64,000 bases of DNA, taken from the NCBI RefSeq assembly GCF_016863315.1, contig NZ_BOOQ01000042.1, forward strand, positions 1 through 64,000. Reading direction: 5' to 3'. A program made the position numbers and the translations under genes. Positions within the stretch are counted from its first letter, which is position 1; every line of letters begins with the position of its first letter. This stretch comes from Planotetraspora silvatica (lineage in GTDB: Bacteria > Actinomycetota > Actinomycetes > Streptosporangiales > Streptosporangiaceae). Below are positions 50,953 through 59,655 of the stretch, piece by piece. The notes beneath the pieces were generated by a model. The model was not told the DNA's origin and searched no databases. It saw nothing but the letters and a program-made list of their open reading frames with translations.

Positions 50953-53418
50953 TCAGAACGGCGGCACGTCCAGCAATAGGGATATCGTTCCACCTCCTAT
51001 CGAGCTTGCGCCCTCGTCACGGCCGGCGCTCCGCCTTCCAAAGCCCAGATCGTCCGGATCCGCACCCGAAGGGGGATCGGGTTCCGGCCGAGGTTCGGTG
51101 GTCATGATCGGGACGTCGTCATCGGCAAGTGGCGCGCTCGGGACATCGGGCCAGTTGCGAGGCTCGGGCCTGGGCATCGGAGTCATGATCGGCGGTAGCC
51201 GGGAGGGATAGTCATGACCGAGCGGGCTGGTCCAGATGATGAGTCCGGGCTCGGCCAGGGTGACAAGCCAGCCACCCTGGTGTTTGGCACGATGATCGTG
51301 TCGACAGGCCAGATGCAGGTTGCCCTCGTCGCTGGGCCCCCTATCCACCCAGTCGACGATGTGATCCTGGTCGGTCTTGGTCGCGGGCACGCGGCAGCCC
51401 GGCCGAGAGCACACCCGGCCGCGGATCTGGATGTGTCGCCGTAACGCCGCACCCGCCTGCCGGCGGTCTCTGCCCGACGCCTGGCCGTCCCGTCCACCCC
51501 CGCTTGATCGGGTGTCACCGTCTCTCACGGCTGGAGCGGCGGCCTGCCTGGCGAGATCGGCGAGTACGCCGGCCCACTCATCGAATTCCGCAGGCTCGCC
51601 GGCAAGGTGGTCCAGGCACCGTTGGGTGATCCGCAATTCCACGATGCCGCCCCGCCGAGCGTCACGTAGCGGGCGAGCGTGAGGGGCGACTGGGCGGTAG
51701 CGGGTTATCCCGGTGTGCAGCAACCGGCCGTCGTCGCCACAGATCGCGAACCGCCACTCGCCCGCTGACATGTCGCCCACCATGCGGCGTGCCAGGCCGG
51801 CATGGACCATCCCCCAACCAGGCACCTCCGCCGGATGCTCATCCAGACCGAGGAGAGTGGTCAGTTCGACACGCACCTCACCGACCGCCCACCCCTTCGC
51901 CGCCGTCTCTCGGCCGGGCACGCCGTCATCATCTGGGTCGGCGCTGCGACTGACGTCGGGAGATGGACCTGCTCGCCCGTGAGGGTTCGGCCGTTCGCCG
52001 TGCTCGACCTGTTCCGGGGATCCGGCAGCCGATGTCGAATCAGGCCCATTGCCCGGTGAGCTGCTCGACGCGATGGCGCCACCGCAGGGCTCGTCGTCAC
52101 CGTGGTCGCCCCCGGATCGGGGACTGATCTCATCAAGACCGCCCTTATCGACAGGGTCAGATCCGGTACTGGCGACAATGTCGCCCTCAGTGGCCGGCTC
52201 GGCTCGGCTGTCCTGCCGACTATCACCGTGGCTGTCGGGCTGGTCCTCAGGCCCGCTCTCAGCATGATTCTGGGGTCGACTCCCGGACACGCTCTCAGCA
52301 TGGTTCGGGGCCGAGTTCTCAGTCGCATTTCCAGCCGAGTTCTGGTCCGAGCCCGGAGCTGGACTGGAATCGGAATCGGAATCGGGATCGGGATCGGGAT
52401 CGGCAGGAGATTCCGAGTCGACGAACGGATGTGCCAGCACATGTGCCACCACCTGCTCGTCGGTGAGCCCCTCGAATGACCCGTCCAACGACCCCAGGAA
52501 CAGATCAACACGAATGTGATCAATGGACCGACCATCGCCCGCACGCTTACAACCACGCGCCAACTCATCGATCCGCTCGCACCCTGCCGCCGCCCGATCC
52601 ATCGGCAGGTCCAACCCTGACACCGTCGCAGTGCCGTCCTCCTGACGAACCCCGATCACCCGGCGGCGCCGTACCGCCTCCCGATACCGCTTCTCCGCCC
52701 ACTGCGGATCGATCGCCAACACCAGCCGCTGAATCTGCTCGACCAGCTCTCCGACCGTCCATCTCGGCGCCTGCGGCAGCAGGAGCTCACACACTCGGGC
52801 GGCCTGGTCACTGGTCAGCCCGGCCGTCCAGCGGATGAACGCCACCGCCCGTGGCTCATCCAGCCGTCCCGCCAGCATCTCCTCCCCCAACATCGGCAAC
52901 CGCCGATGCACATCCCACGCCCGCTCGAACGCGGCATCCGACCGGCGCCGCGACCAGACCAACGCCGCCCGCACCTCATCGGGGCCGAATTCGTCCGGGA
53001 CCTCCAACCGGCGCACCGAACCACTCGAGAACGGCTCTCTGAGGCCCACCTCCAACACCACCTGGAGGAATCGCGCCCGCTCACGGCACAACTGCCGATA
53101 GGCCGCCTTCAACACCTCGACGGCGTCGAACCCCGACACCTGAGCAACGTCGCATCTCTCCAACATCCCGCTCAGCTCGGCCCCGGCCGGCATTGCGGTC
53201 AGGCCGGCCGGAAGTGGGCGGGGGAGCTCGCGATCGCCGCCGTTCAGCCCAGGGCACCCTGACGACAACCAGCCGGACCCACCGGAAGCAGCATCGTGAT
53301 TGTCTGACGCCGAGGCCGGAACATGAGGCACGGCCGAGCTTGACGGTGAGGATACGGCCGAAGGAGTGGCAGAGGACGGCGCGGGAGGTTGCCCACACCC
53401 CTGCGACAAGCCGTACAC
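50953..53418 (-). CDS. DUF222 / HNH endonuclease (13E12-repeat family)
   Basis: 821 residues. The N-terminal 75 are Pro/Ser/Ala-rich. A DUF222 region (about 80-320; FDAVEVLKAAYRQLCRERARF) and a long acidic low-complexity insert (about 335-500, including DPDPDPDSDSDSS) follow. The C-terminal HNH motif is VCSRPGCRVPATKTDQDHIV, ending in HLACRHDHRAKHQGGW. The GTG at 53418 has AAGGAGG upstream. These nucleases are multicopy in mycobacteria and relatives; several mycobacterial members carry LexA sites, and a LexA-like box lies 160 nt upstream here. Confidence 0.85.
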   Translation of the reverse strand: MYGLSQGCGQPPAPSSATPSAVSSPSSSAVPHVPASASDNHDAASGGSGWLSSGCPGLNGGDRELPRPLPAGLTAMPAGAELSGMLERCDVAQVSGFDAVEVLKAAYRQLCRERARFLQVVLEVGLREPFSSGSVRRLEVPDEFGPDEVRAALVWSRRRSDAAFERAWDVHRRLPMLGEEMLAGRLDEPRAVAFIRWTAGLTSDQAARVCELLLPQAPRWTVGELVEQIQRLVLAIDPQWAEKRYREAVRRRRVIGVRQEDGTATVSGLDLPMDRAAAGCERIDELARGCKRAGDGRSIDHIRVDLFLGSLDGSFEGLTDEQVVAHVLAHPFVDSESPADPDPDPDSDSDSSPAPGSDQNSAGNATENSAPNHAESVSGSRPQNHAESGPEDQPDSHGDSRQDSRAEPATEGDIVASTGSDPVDKGGLDEISPRSGGDHGDDEPCGGAIASSSSPGNGPDSTSAAGSPEQVEHGERPNPHGRAGPSPDVSRSADPDDDGVPGRETAAKGWAVGEVRVELTTLLGLDEHPAEVPGWGMVHAGLARRMVGDMSAGEWRFAICGDDGRLLHTGITRYRPVAPHARPLRDARRGGIVELRITQRCLDHLAGEPAEFDEWAGVLADLARQAAAPAVRDGDTRSSGGGRDGQASGRDRRQAGAALRRHIQIRGRVCSRPGCRVPATKTDQDHIVDWVDRGPSDEGNLHLACRHDHRAKHQGGWLVTLAEPGLIIWTSPLGHDYPSRLPPIMTPMPRPEPRNWPDVPSAPLADDDVPIMTTEPRPEPDPPSGADPDDLGFGRRSAGRDEGASSIGGGTISLLLDVPPF
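52366..52401. repeat. Hexanucleotide repeat in the HNH gene
   Basis: Three GGAATC units followed by three GGGATC units, coding alternating Asp-Ser and Asp-Pro on the minus strand. Confidence 0.9.
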
Positions 53419-53577
53419 GGCGAGCCCTCCTTGCCGGAGACGAAAGCGACGGACTGCGATTCCCGGCCGCCCGGACCGAGACGCTCTCTGCAGGCATCGA
53501 CGACTTCATCACGCGGCGTACGGCCAAGAACGGCCCGCCAAACCAAGCTCACCTGTAACGGCTAGCCCAACCATATA

Positions 53578-53593
53578 TCGAACACATGCTCGA
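53578..53593 (-). promoter_or_regulatory. LexA-type SOS box
   Basis: TCGAACACATGCTCGA differs from the actinobacterial consensus TCGAAC-NNNN-GTTCGA at one base. On the minus strand it is followed by TTCGAT and, 18 nt on, TTACAG, a possible promoter toward the HNH nuclease gene (start 53418). Confidence 0.65.
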
Positions 53594-53891
53594 TGCAAGG
53601 CCACTGAGCTGCGCACTCAACTCTCGGCGGCCGCTTCCCCGCGCCGAGCCACCCCGGACTGAGCCACCCCGGACCGCGCATGCCTCCGAGCGGAGGCCTC
53701 ATGACGTCCAAGCCCTCCGTTCCGATTCCATAGGGCATCCCGCGCAAATCGATCAGAACGAGAATCCCCGATGGGGACCTCGCATGGGATCCCAGGAGCG
53801 CCAGACCTAGGCTGCTGTTTCAGAGGGACACCTGTTCAGAGGGACACCACCTGAGGGACACCAACTTCGCGACGCGACGGAGGTGAGCCGA
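53594..53891. other. Intergenic region before the STAS gene
   Basis: About 300 bp without a gene. A small hairpin GCCTCCG-AG-CGGAGGC lies near 53683. At 53820-53870 the phrase AGAGGGACACC recurs with small variations three times, just before the STAS gene. Confidence 0.4.
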
Positions 53892-54245
53892 ATGAATGAC
53901 TTCCGCGTCTCGACCGAGATTCACCCGCCTTTCACCGTCATCAACGTGTACGGCGAGCTCGACATCGCCACAGAACCGGAGCTACGCAGGCGGGTCGAAG
54001 GGATCCTCGACCATCCGACGGCGCGGCTGCTCTTCGACCTCAGCGACGTGGAGTTCCTCGACAGCACGGGGCTTCAGATCATTTTTGACACCTATGTCCG
54101 CCTGGGCCGGGGGCACCGCGTGGCCGTCTGCGGCCTCTCCCCTCGGGTCAAGAAGGTCTTCGACGCCCTTGGCCTTTCAGATGAAATCGACATATATGCC
54201 GACTGTGCCGATGCGTTCTCACATCCGGACGGCGGCCTCACGTAG
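53892..54245 (+). CDS. STAS-domain anti-sigma-factor antagonist
   Basis: 117 residues. Single STAS domain with the phospho-acceptor Ser in VEFLDSTGLQIIFD and a typical start FTVINVYGELDIATEPELRRRV. Such proteins release sigma factors from kinase-type anti-sigma proteins when dephosphorylated. No partner kinase or sigma gene is adjacent, so it is an orphan. The ATG at 53892 has GGAGG 8 nt upstream. Confidence 0.88.
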   Translation: MNDFRVSTEIHPPFTVINVYGELDIATEPELRRRVEGILDHPTARLLFDLSDVEFLDSTGLQIIFDTYVRLGRGHRVAVCGLSPRVKKVFDALGLSDEIDIYADCADAFSHPDGGLT

Positions 54246-54301
54246 GCATATCGGGCCATGGCAGGGCGGTGAGCACGGCGACCCCCCGCACAACCGCGCC
54301 C

Positions 54302-54390
54302 GCCCCGCCGCCCGTGTCCGCCGCCCGTGTCCGCCGCCCGTGTCCGGCGCCCGGGTGTCCGGCGCCCGGTGTCCGGCGCCCGTGTCCCGA
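54302..54390. repeat. Short tandem repeats after the STAS gene
   Basis: About six units of the form CCCGTGTCCGCCG or CCGGTGTCCGGCG, 12-15 bp each, in the convergent intergenic region. Confidence 0.8.
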
Positions 54391-54410
54391 GGAACGGACA
54401 AGAACGGACA

Positions 54411-54457
54411 AGAACGGCCGGCGATCAGGCCATGAGGCCCGAATCACCGGCCGTTCT
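54411..54457. terminator. Hairpin between STAS and glycosidase genes
   Basis: AGAACGGCCGG and CCGGCCGTTCT form a perfect 11-bp stem with a 25-nt loop between convergent genes. Confidence 0.6.
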
Positions 54458-54546
54458 CACCGTCCGGCCAAGATTCCGCCGGCGTCCACCGCCCAACCGT
54501 CGCTCAGCGCCATGCCGGCGTCCAACGGCACGCCGCCGAGCATCGT

Positions 54547-57500
54547 TCAGTTGGTGATGAGATCGAAGGACTCCCAGGGGCCGATCGCGTCGCGGTTGGC
54601 GATCAACGGCTGGGCGCCGCCACCGTCCGCGCAGACATATCGGTTGTTGACCGTCGCCTTGAGGCTGATCGTGCCGTCAGGGTTGTTGATCTGCTGGAAG
54701 GTCTCCCACGAGCCCGCCGTCGGCCGGTTGGCGATCAGCGCCGCGGCCCCGGCGTTCTCGGCGGAGACGAACTGGTTGTTGCCCTTGGCCCGCAGGGCGA
54801 TGTTGCCGTTGCCCAGATTGACCTTCTCGAACTGCTCGCTCGTCCCGATGGCCGTCTTGTTCGCGATCAGCGGCGAGCCGGTGGGTGCGGTGACGTACAG
54901 GTTGTTGGCCCGGGAGCGCAGGCTGATCGTCCCCGCACCCGAGGAGCCGCTGGTGACGCGCACGGCGTCGACCATGCCGACCGAGGTCGCCTTGTTGACG
55001 ATCCTCAGGGTGTGCTGTCCGTTGGACAGCCCGGTCTTGCTGTACACGACCTGCTGGACCTGGCGTCCGCCGCCGACGTTGAGGTTGACGTTGGTCTGGA
55101 AGACGTTGTCGATGTAGACGTCGACGTTGCCCATGTCGCTGTTGCGCTCGGACAGGTAGTCGATCCCGGTTCCGGTGAAGGTGTATGTGGCGGTGGCGCC
55201 GACGGTGTTGGTGTGGTGGGTGTCGTCGTTGTAGTCGCCGTAACCCCGGGACGTGGTCTGGTACCAGTTGGCGTCGTAGGTCAGCTCGGTGTCGTTGATC
55301 AGCGAGTTCGAGGTCTGCCCCGCGGTGCCCAGAGCCGACGCGGTGCCGCTCAGGGTCTTGACGCCCTGGTTGGCCGTTCCGGTCAGCGTGGTCGAGGTGT
55401 AGTTGCTGAGCGGCTTGGCCGTGCGCTCCACGACGTAGACCGTGTTGGCCGCCGTCGGGAAGGTGACCTCACCACTGGAACTGGTCGTGATGACGGCGTT
55501 GTCGGACGTCCTGCGGACCCGGACCTGCTGGGTGCCCCAGGGGTTGACGACCGTGGCCTGCTTGCCGTACTGGCTCTTGAGCCCGACGTACTTGATCTCG
55601 CCGGCCTCGCGCTCGGAGCTGACGAGGAAGCCGTCCTTGGCCAGCAGGGTGAACTTCCCGACGAAGGAGGAGTCCGTGGGCGCGGCCGGGAACACGCGGA
55701 TCTTGTCGTTGTAGCTCTGCAGGAGCGACTCGTTCATGGCCGTCAGGTGCACGCCGAGGTACTCGAACACGCCGTTGGTGTTGTTGGTCATGCCGTTCGG
55801 GTAGTTCTGGTACTTCTGCAGCATCGTCTTCATGCCGTTGTACGCCTGGTCGCCGAGGCCCAGCCGGGCGGCCTGGACGGCGTCGTTGGACCACACGTTG
55901 CCGTAGGGGAACGGCCGCTGGTTCCAGGTGTTCACCGCGGTCTGGTAATCGGGGTAGCCGATGCCGGTGATGTCGTACGGCCAGATCAGCTCAGCCGAGA
56001 CGTTCTCGTTGTTGCGGGTCTGCGAGATCGGCGGCTGGTGCGGCTGGTAGGCGCCGTTCGACACGACGTACGGCGTGAGGTGGTCGAGCACGTTCTGCCA
56101 GGTCGACCGCAGGCTCGCGTCGACGCCGAGCTGCTGGCTGACCTGGATGGTCAGCGGGAAGATGCTGCGCACGGCGGCCAGGTCGGTGATCGCGTTCTTG
56201 ACGTTCCAGTACGTCTCGTGCGAGTTGGAGTTGGCCATGTAGTACGTGTTGGTCGCGCTGTCGTAGGACAGCATCGCGGAGTAGAACTTCGCGGTCTCAC
56301 GCATGAACGGATAGGCCACGTTCTGCAGGTAGTTCGCGTCGTTGGTGTACCGGTAGCGCATGTACATGCTGTAGGCGGCCTCGTAGCCCGTCGACAGGAT
56401 GTTCTTGGTGTAGTCGCTGCCGGTCGTGCCGCGCGCGTTGCCGTCCCAGCCCATGGTCTCCGGCACCCACAGGCCGTCCACCCCGTACCGCGTCTGCGTG
56501 TACGCCTTCAGCGCGTTGTAGTTGCGGCTGTAGAGGTTGTTGTGGCGGTCCATCAGGTCGGAGTGGTTGGACGACAGGAAGGACAGATAGACGTCGCGCT
56601 GGTTCCAGTACCAATACGCGTTGCTCCACTTGCTCTGGTCCTGGGTGGCACGGAAGACGCCGTTGATGAAGTGCGCCGGGTAGTTGCCGAACCCCGCCGC
56701 CGCGATCATGTACGTGCTCAGGTAGTAGACGTTCTCCATGTAGTCGGCGTCCTTGGAGCCGTTGGAGTACTGGACGAACGACTTGTTCCAGAACGAGTGC
56801 CAGAAGTTCTTGTAGTTGTTGAACGTCGTGGCGTAGCCGGTGGCCTTGACCGAGGCGAGTTGGTTGCGCGCCTGCGTCACCGAGTCGCGGTTGGGAGCGT
56901 TGATCCTGCTCGCCGCGGTGAGCCAGATCGTGTAGCTGGAGGTGGGCGTGATGTTCAGCCGCACCTTCCGGCCGTCCACGACCTGGGTGGTGAAGTTCGC
57001 GCCCTCCACGGTGGCCGCCATCGAGTAGCCGAAGCCGTTGGCGTCGGTCTGGCCGCGGCTGAAGCCGGCGACGTTGGCGTCGGAGAACGTGGAGATGGTC
57101 TTCCAGGTGTTCAGGTCCGGCACGTCGGCCATGTTCGTGACGGTCGCCGGGTCCCACATGCTCAGGTCGAACGCCACGCTGGAGACGCCACCGCGGCTGT
57201 CGTCCACGTGGATGCCCATGACCTCGGAGTTGGGCGATCCCATGATGGTGACCGTGCGGTTGGTGTCGTACTTGGTGGTCAGGGTTCCGTCGTAGAGCGA
57301 AAGCCGCTGCTGGTAGTTCGTGTATCCGGTGTCCATGCCCGGGTTCGTGTACAGGTTCGCCGTTCCCGCGGCGTACGCCGACTGTTCGGACAGGTCGACG
57401 CCCGACACCTGCATCGTCAGCCCGTTCTGGTTCCACACCATGGCGCCCGTACGGCCGTTGCCGACGGTCAGCCCGTACAACGGGTTGGTGTTGGGACGGT

Positions 57501-57669
57501 TGTAGACGATGTCGTGCTTGGACATGTAGTTGGCGTAGTCGACCTTGAGCGTTCCCGCCGTCTGGTCGAAGGCCGAGTCAGTGGTCGAGGCCTGCGCCGG
57601 TGCGGCCAGGCCACCCGCCGCCAGTGAACCGGCGAGAAGTAATAAGGAAAGGGAACGCAGCAACCTCAT
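54547..57669 (-). CDS. Secreted six-hairpin-type glycosidase with C-terminal binding modules
   Basis: 1040 residues. Signal peptide (LLRSLSLLLLAGSLAAGGLA, cleavage after AQA). A DUF5703/GH95-like N-terminal beta-domain (about 40-270) precedes an (alpha/alpha)6-type catalytic region (about 280-700; DADYMENVYYLSTYMIAAAGFGNYPAHF, WNQRDVYLSFLSSNH). An Ig-like and a carbohydrate-binding module follow (YTFTGTGIDYLSERN). The final 120 residues are three copies of a 40-residue motif with PLIANR, a fascin-like beta-trefoil. It probably attacks plant polysaccharides, perhaps fucose- or galactose-containing; the specificity is inferred. Confidence 0.75.
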   Translation of the reverse strand: MRLLRSLSLLLLAGSLAAGGLAAPAQASTTDSAFDQTAGTLKVDYANYMSKHDIVYNRPNTNPLYGLTVGNGRTGAMVWNQNGLTMQVSGVDLSEQSAYAAGTANLYTNPGMDTGYTNYQQRLSLYDGTLTTKYDTNRTVTIMGSPNSEVMGIHVDDSRGGVSSVAFDLSMWDPATVTNMADVPDLNTWKTISTFSDANVAGFSRGQTDANGFGYSMAATVEGANFTTQVVDGRKVRLNITPTSSYTIWLTAASRINAPNRDSVTQARNQLASVKATGYATTFNNYKNFWHSFWNKSFVQYSNGSKDADYMENVYYLSTYMIAAAGFGNYPAHFINGVFRATQDQSKWSNAYWYWNQRDVYLSFLSSNHSDLMDRHNNLYSRNYNALKAYTQTRYGVDGLWVPETMGWDGNARGTTGSDYTKNILSTGYEAAYSMYMRYRYTNDANYLQNVAYPFMRETAKFYSAMLSYDSATNTYYMANSNSHETYWNVKNAITDLAAVRSIFPLTIQVSQQLGVDASLRSTWQNVLDHLTPYVVSNGAYQPHQPPISQTRNNENVSAELIWPYDITGIGYPDYQTAVNTWNQRPFPYGNVWSNDAVQAARLGLGDQAYNGMKTMLQKYQNYPNGMTNNTNGVFEYLGVHLTAMNESLLQSYNDKIRVFPAAPTDSSFVGKFTLLAKDGFLVSSEREAGEIKYVGLKSQYGKQATVVNPWGTQQVRVRRTSDNAVITTSSSGEVTFPTAANTVYVVERTAKPLSNYTSTTLTGTANQGVKTLSGTASALGTAGQTSNSLINDTELTYDANWYQTTSRGYGDYNDDTHHTNTVGATATYTFTGTGIDYLSERNSDMGNVDVYIDNVFQTNVNLNVGGGRQVQQVVYSKTGLSNGQHTLRIVNKATSVGMVDAVRVTSGSSGAGTISLRSRANNLYVTAPTGSPLIANKTAIGTSEQFEKVNLGNGNIALRAKGNNQFVSAENAGAAALIANRPTAGSWETFQQINNPDGTISLKATVNNRYVCADGGGAQPLIANRDAIGPWESFDLITN

Positions 57670-57951
57670 CTACATGATCTCCCTTACTCGCTGCTGCTGT
57701 GACGTCACCTGGCAGCGGCCTCGCCTGGCCGTACCTCGATCGATCGCATGATTCACCCACACCAAGATCATCAAGGGTGCGGGGATGCGAAACCTGGCAG
57801 GGGGACGGCTCCACCGCCGCCACCGGTGATCGGCGACCGGCGACGGCGGTTTCACCGCCCCCCTGCGCAGCGAAGACCGGTGCGAACCGGCACGGATTCG
57901 GCACCCGAGCCAGTCGCACCCATCACAGCTGCAGACTGTTACGCGTAGTTA

Positions 57952-57962
57952 ACATTGGATGT
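57952..57962. promoter_or_regulatory. Second operator-like site
   Basis: ACAT-TGG-ATGT, a related inverted repeat with the same outer bases as the site at 58091, about 285 nt upstream of the glycosidase start. Confidence 0.35.
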
Positions 57963-58090
57963 CTAGAGGCGTCAAGAGACGGCGAGCCGCCCAATCCGCA
58001 GGCCCAAATCGGGCATTTGTTGGGCAACGGCCAGCTATCTGGGCGGATTTCGTCCAGCAGCAGCAAACAGTTACGGACGCCGGTCAGAAA

Positions 58091-58105
58091 ATACATCCGA
58101 TGTAT
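58091..58105. promoter_or_regulatory. Palindromic operator-like site
   Basis: ATACATC-C-GATGTAT, perfect 7-bp arms. This pattern resembles GntR/LacI-type sites that control sugar-utilisation genes. It lies about 420 nt upstream of the glycosidase. Confidence 0.45.
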
Positions 58106-58298
58106 CAAGATCAGCTGTGAGTGAGACGGCCTTGCACCGGTCCACCCGGATACCCGGCCGGCGCGCCCCCGCGCGACTGCGGATTCCGGCGCGCCTCACC
58201 GCGTCTCGCCCACGTCCAGCGGCGCATCTCGGCGCCTCGCCGGGTCTCACCGGGTAGGCCCGGCATCTCACCGCGTCTGTCCGCGGTGGCCGCCCGTC

Positions 58299-59447
58299 TC
58301 ACCGGATGACGCTGTGCTTGTTCTTCGGCAACGCCTCGATCATCGACCGCGGCACGTTGAGTGTGTCGGCGCTGACTTGCGGCGGAGTGTTGGCCATCCA
58401 CTGCATGGCTGAAATGTCCTCGAAACGCGGATTACGGAACATCTCGAGGAACACCAGCGGCTCCTTCCCGAGATTCTCGATGTAGTGCCCGTAGGCGAAC
58501 GGGACATAGCCGACGTCGCCCGGCTGGAAGTTGAAGGTGCGCGACAGACCCGAACTGGCGAACACGCCCATCCGCCCGAACCCGGAGATCCAGTACTGCC
58601 ACTCGTCGTCGGTCGGATGCCAGTGCAGTTCGCGCAGGCCACCCGGCTCGATCTCCACCAGAGCGGCCGAGATGGTGGTGGCCGCCGTGAAGGTCCTCGA
58701 GTCGACGATCCGCACCGTGCCGCCGTCGAACCGGATCGGCTCCTGCGAGAGCATCCGGTGCTTGAAGGTCCGGGGCACGTCACCGGTGGGGCTGACCACC
58801 CGGTCGGACTCCAGTGGAGGCGGCACCTCGCCCCGGAAGATGTACTTCTCCTTCTCCGGCATGTTCGCCATCTGCTGCATCGTCCAGCCGAAGTTCTTGG
58901 CCAGCACGCTCTTGGGCGTGTGCGCGAAGAAGTCGCTGATCATGAAGGTGGAGTTCTCGGAGAAGGAGCCGTCGTCGAAGACCAGCAGGAATTCCACCCC
59001 CTCGTCCAGCGCCTGGATGTAGTGCGGGACGCCCTTGGGGAAGAACCACAGGTCCCCCCTCTGCACGTCGTCGACGAAGTTGCAGCCCTCCTGGTCGACC
59101 GCGCCGATCCGGCAGCTGCCCTCCAGGACGTAGGCCCACTCGGCCTCCTTGTGCCAGTGCAGCTCCCGGTAGGCACCCGGGTTGAGGTGCATGTCGACGC
59201 CGGCCAGCGTGGTGGCGATCGGCAACTCGCGCGCGGTCACCTCCCGGGTCCAGCCGCCCTCCTCGATCCGGGTGTGCGCCATGGAGAAGGAGAACTTCAT
59301 GTTCGGCAGGGTGCCGTGGTCGGTCTCGGGCGGCGTGAGCAGATCCGGGTTCTGGCGGTCCAGCTCGATGTTTCGAGGGCCCGTGTCGATGCCGCCCTGC
59401 CCGTTGCGTTGCGGCTGCGGAATGTTCTGAAAAGTACGGTCGGACAT
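58299..59447 (-). CDS. Bicupin oxalate decarboxylase
   Basis: 382 residues. Two cupin domains bind Mn: the first by His97, His99, Glu103 (ELHWHKEAEW) and His142 (PHYIQ), the second by His275, His277, Glu282 (ELHWHPTDDEW) and His321. The lid motif SENST (163-167) has Glu164, which corresponds to the catalytic Glu162 of B. subtilis OxdC; Arg94 matches Arg92. So it should be a decarboxylase (oxalate to formate and CO2), not an oxidase. No Tat signal, cytosolic. An Nramp transporter follows upstream on the same strand. Confidence 0.93.
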   Translation of the reverse strand: MSDRTFQNIPQPQRNGQGGIDTGPRNIELDRQNPDLLTPPETDHGTLPNMKFSFSMAHTRIEEGGWTREVTARELPIATTLAGVDMHLNPGAYRELHWHKEAEWAYVLEGSCRIGAVDQEGCNFVDDVQRGDLWFFPKGVPHYIQALDEGVEFLLVFDDGSFSENSTFMISDFFAHTPKSVLAKNFGWTMQQMANMPEKEKYIFRGEVPPPLESDRVVSPTGDVPRTFKHRMLSQEPIRFDGGTVRIVDSRTFTAATTISAALVEIEPGGLRELHWHPTDDEWQYWISGFGRMGVFASSGLSRTFNFQPGDVGYVPFAYGHYIENLGKEPLVFLEMFRNPRFEDISAMQWMANTPPQVSADTLNVPRSMIEALPKNKHSVIR

Positions 59448-59599
59448 GCGAGCTCATCCTTTTCTGGCGTGCGGGAAACGAGCGGGACAGTGCGCGGGAA
59501 AACGAGCGGGACGTGCCTGGGAAAGCGTGCGGAACAGTGCCCGGGATCACGGGCGGGACAATGCGCGGGATCACAAGCAAGATGGTCGGCGAAAAGGCG

Positions 59600-59655
59600 C
59601 AGACCTCAGACCTCAGGTCTCAGACCTCAGGTCTCACGTCTCACGTCTCACGTCT
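59600..59655. repeat. 7-bp tandem repeat x8 at the Nramp stop
   Basis: Eight 7-bp units of the forms CAGACCT, CAGGTCT and CACGTCT. CAGACCT and CAGGTCT are partly self-complementary, so the RNA can fold. The array runs up to the stop codon of the Nramp gene (59655-59657). Confidence 0.9.

Larger units (their letters stand above)
57670..58298. other. Intergenic region upstream of the glycosidase
   Basis: About 630 bp without a gene. It contains the palindrome GTGACGTCAC (57699-57708), two operator-like sites (57952-57962 and 58091-58105) and, at 58190-58310, degenerate CTCACCGCGTCT-like repeats leading to the oxalate decarboxylase stop. Confidence 0.5.

Noticed and set aside
55012-57627. Open frame of 871 codons opposite the glycosidase
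   Set aside because: Val/Arg/Gly-rich shadow; the glycosidase has a signal peptide, domains and a ribosome site.
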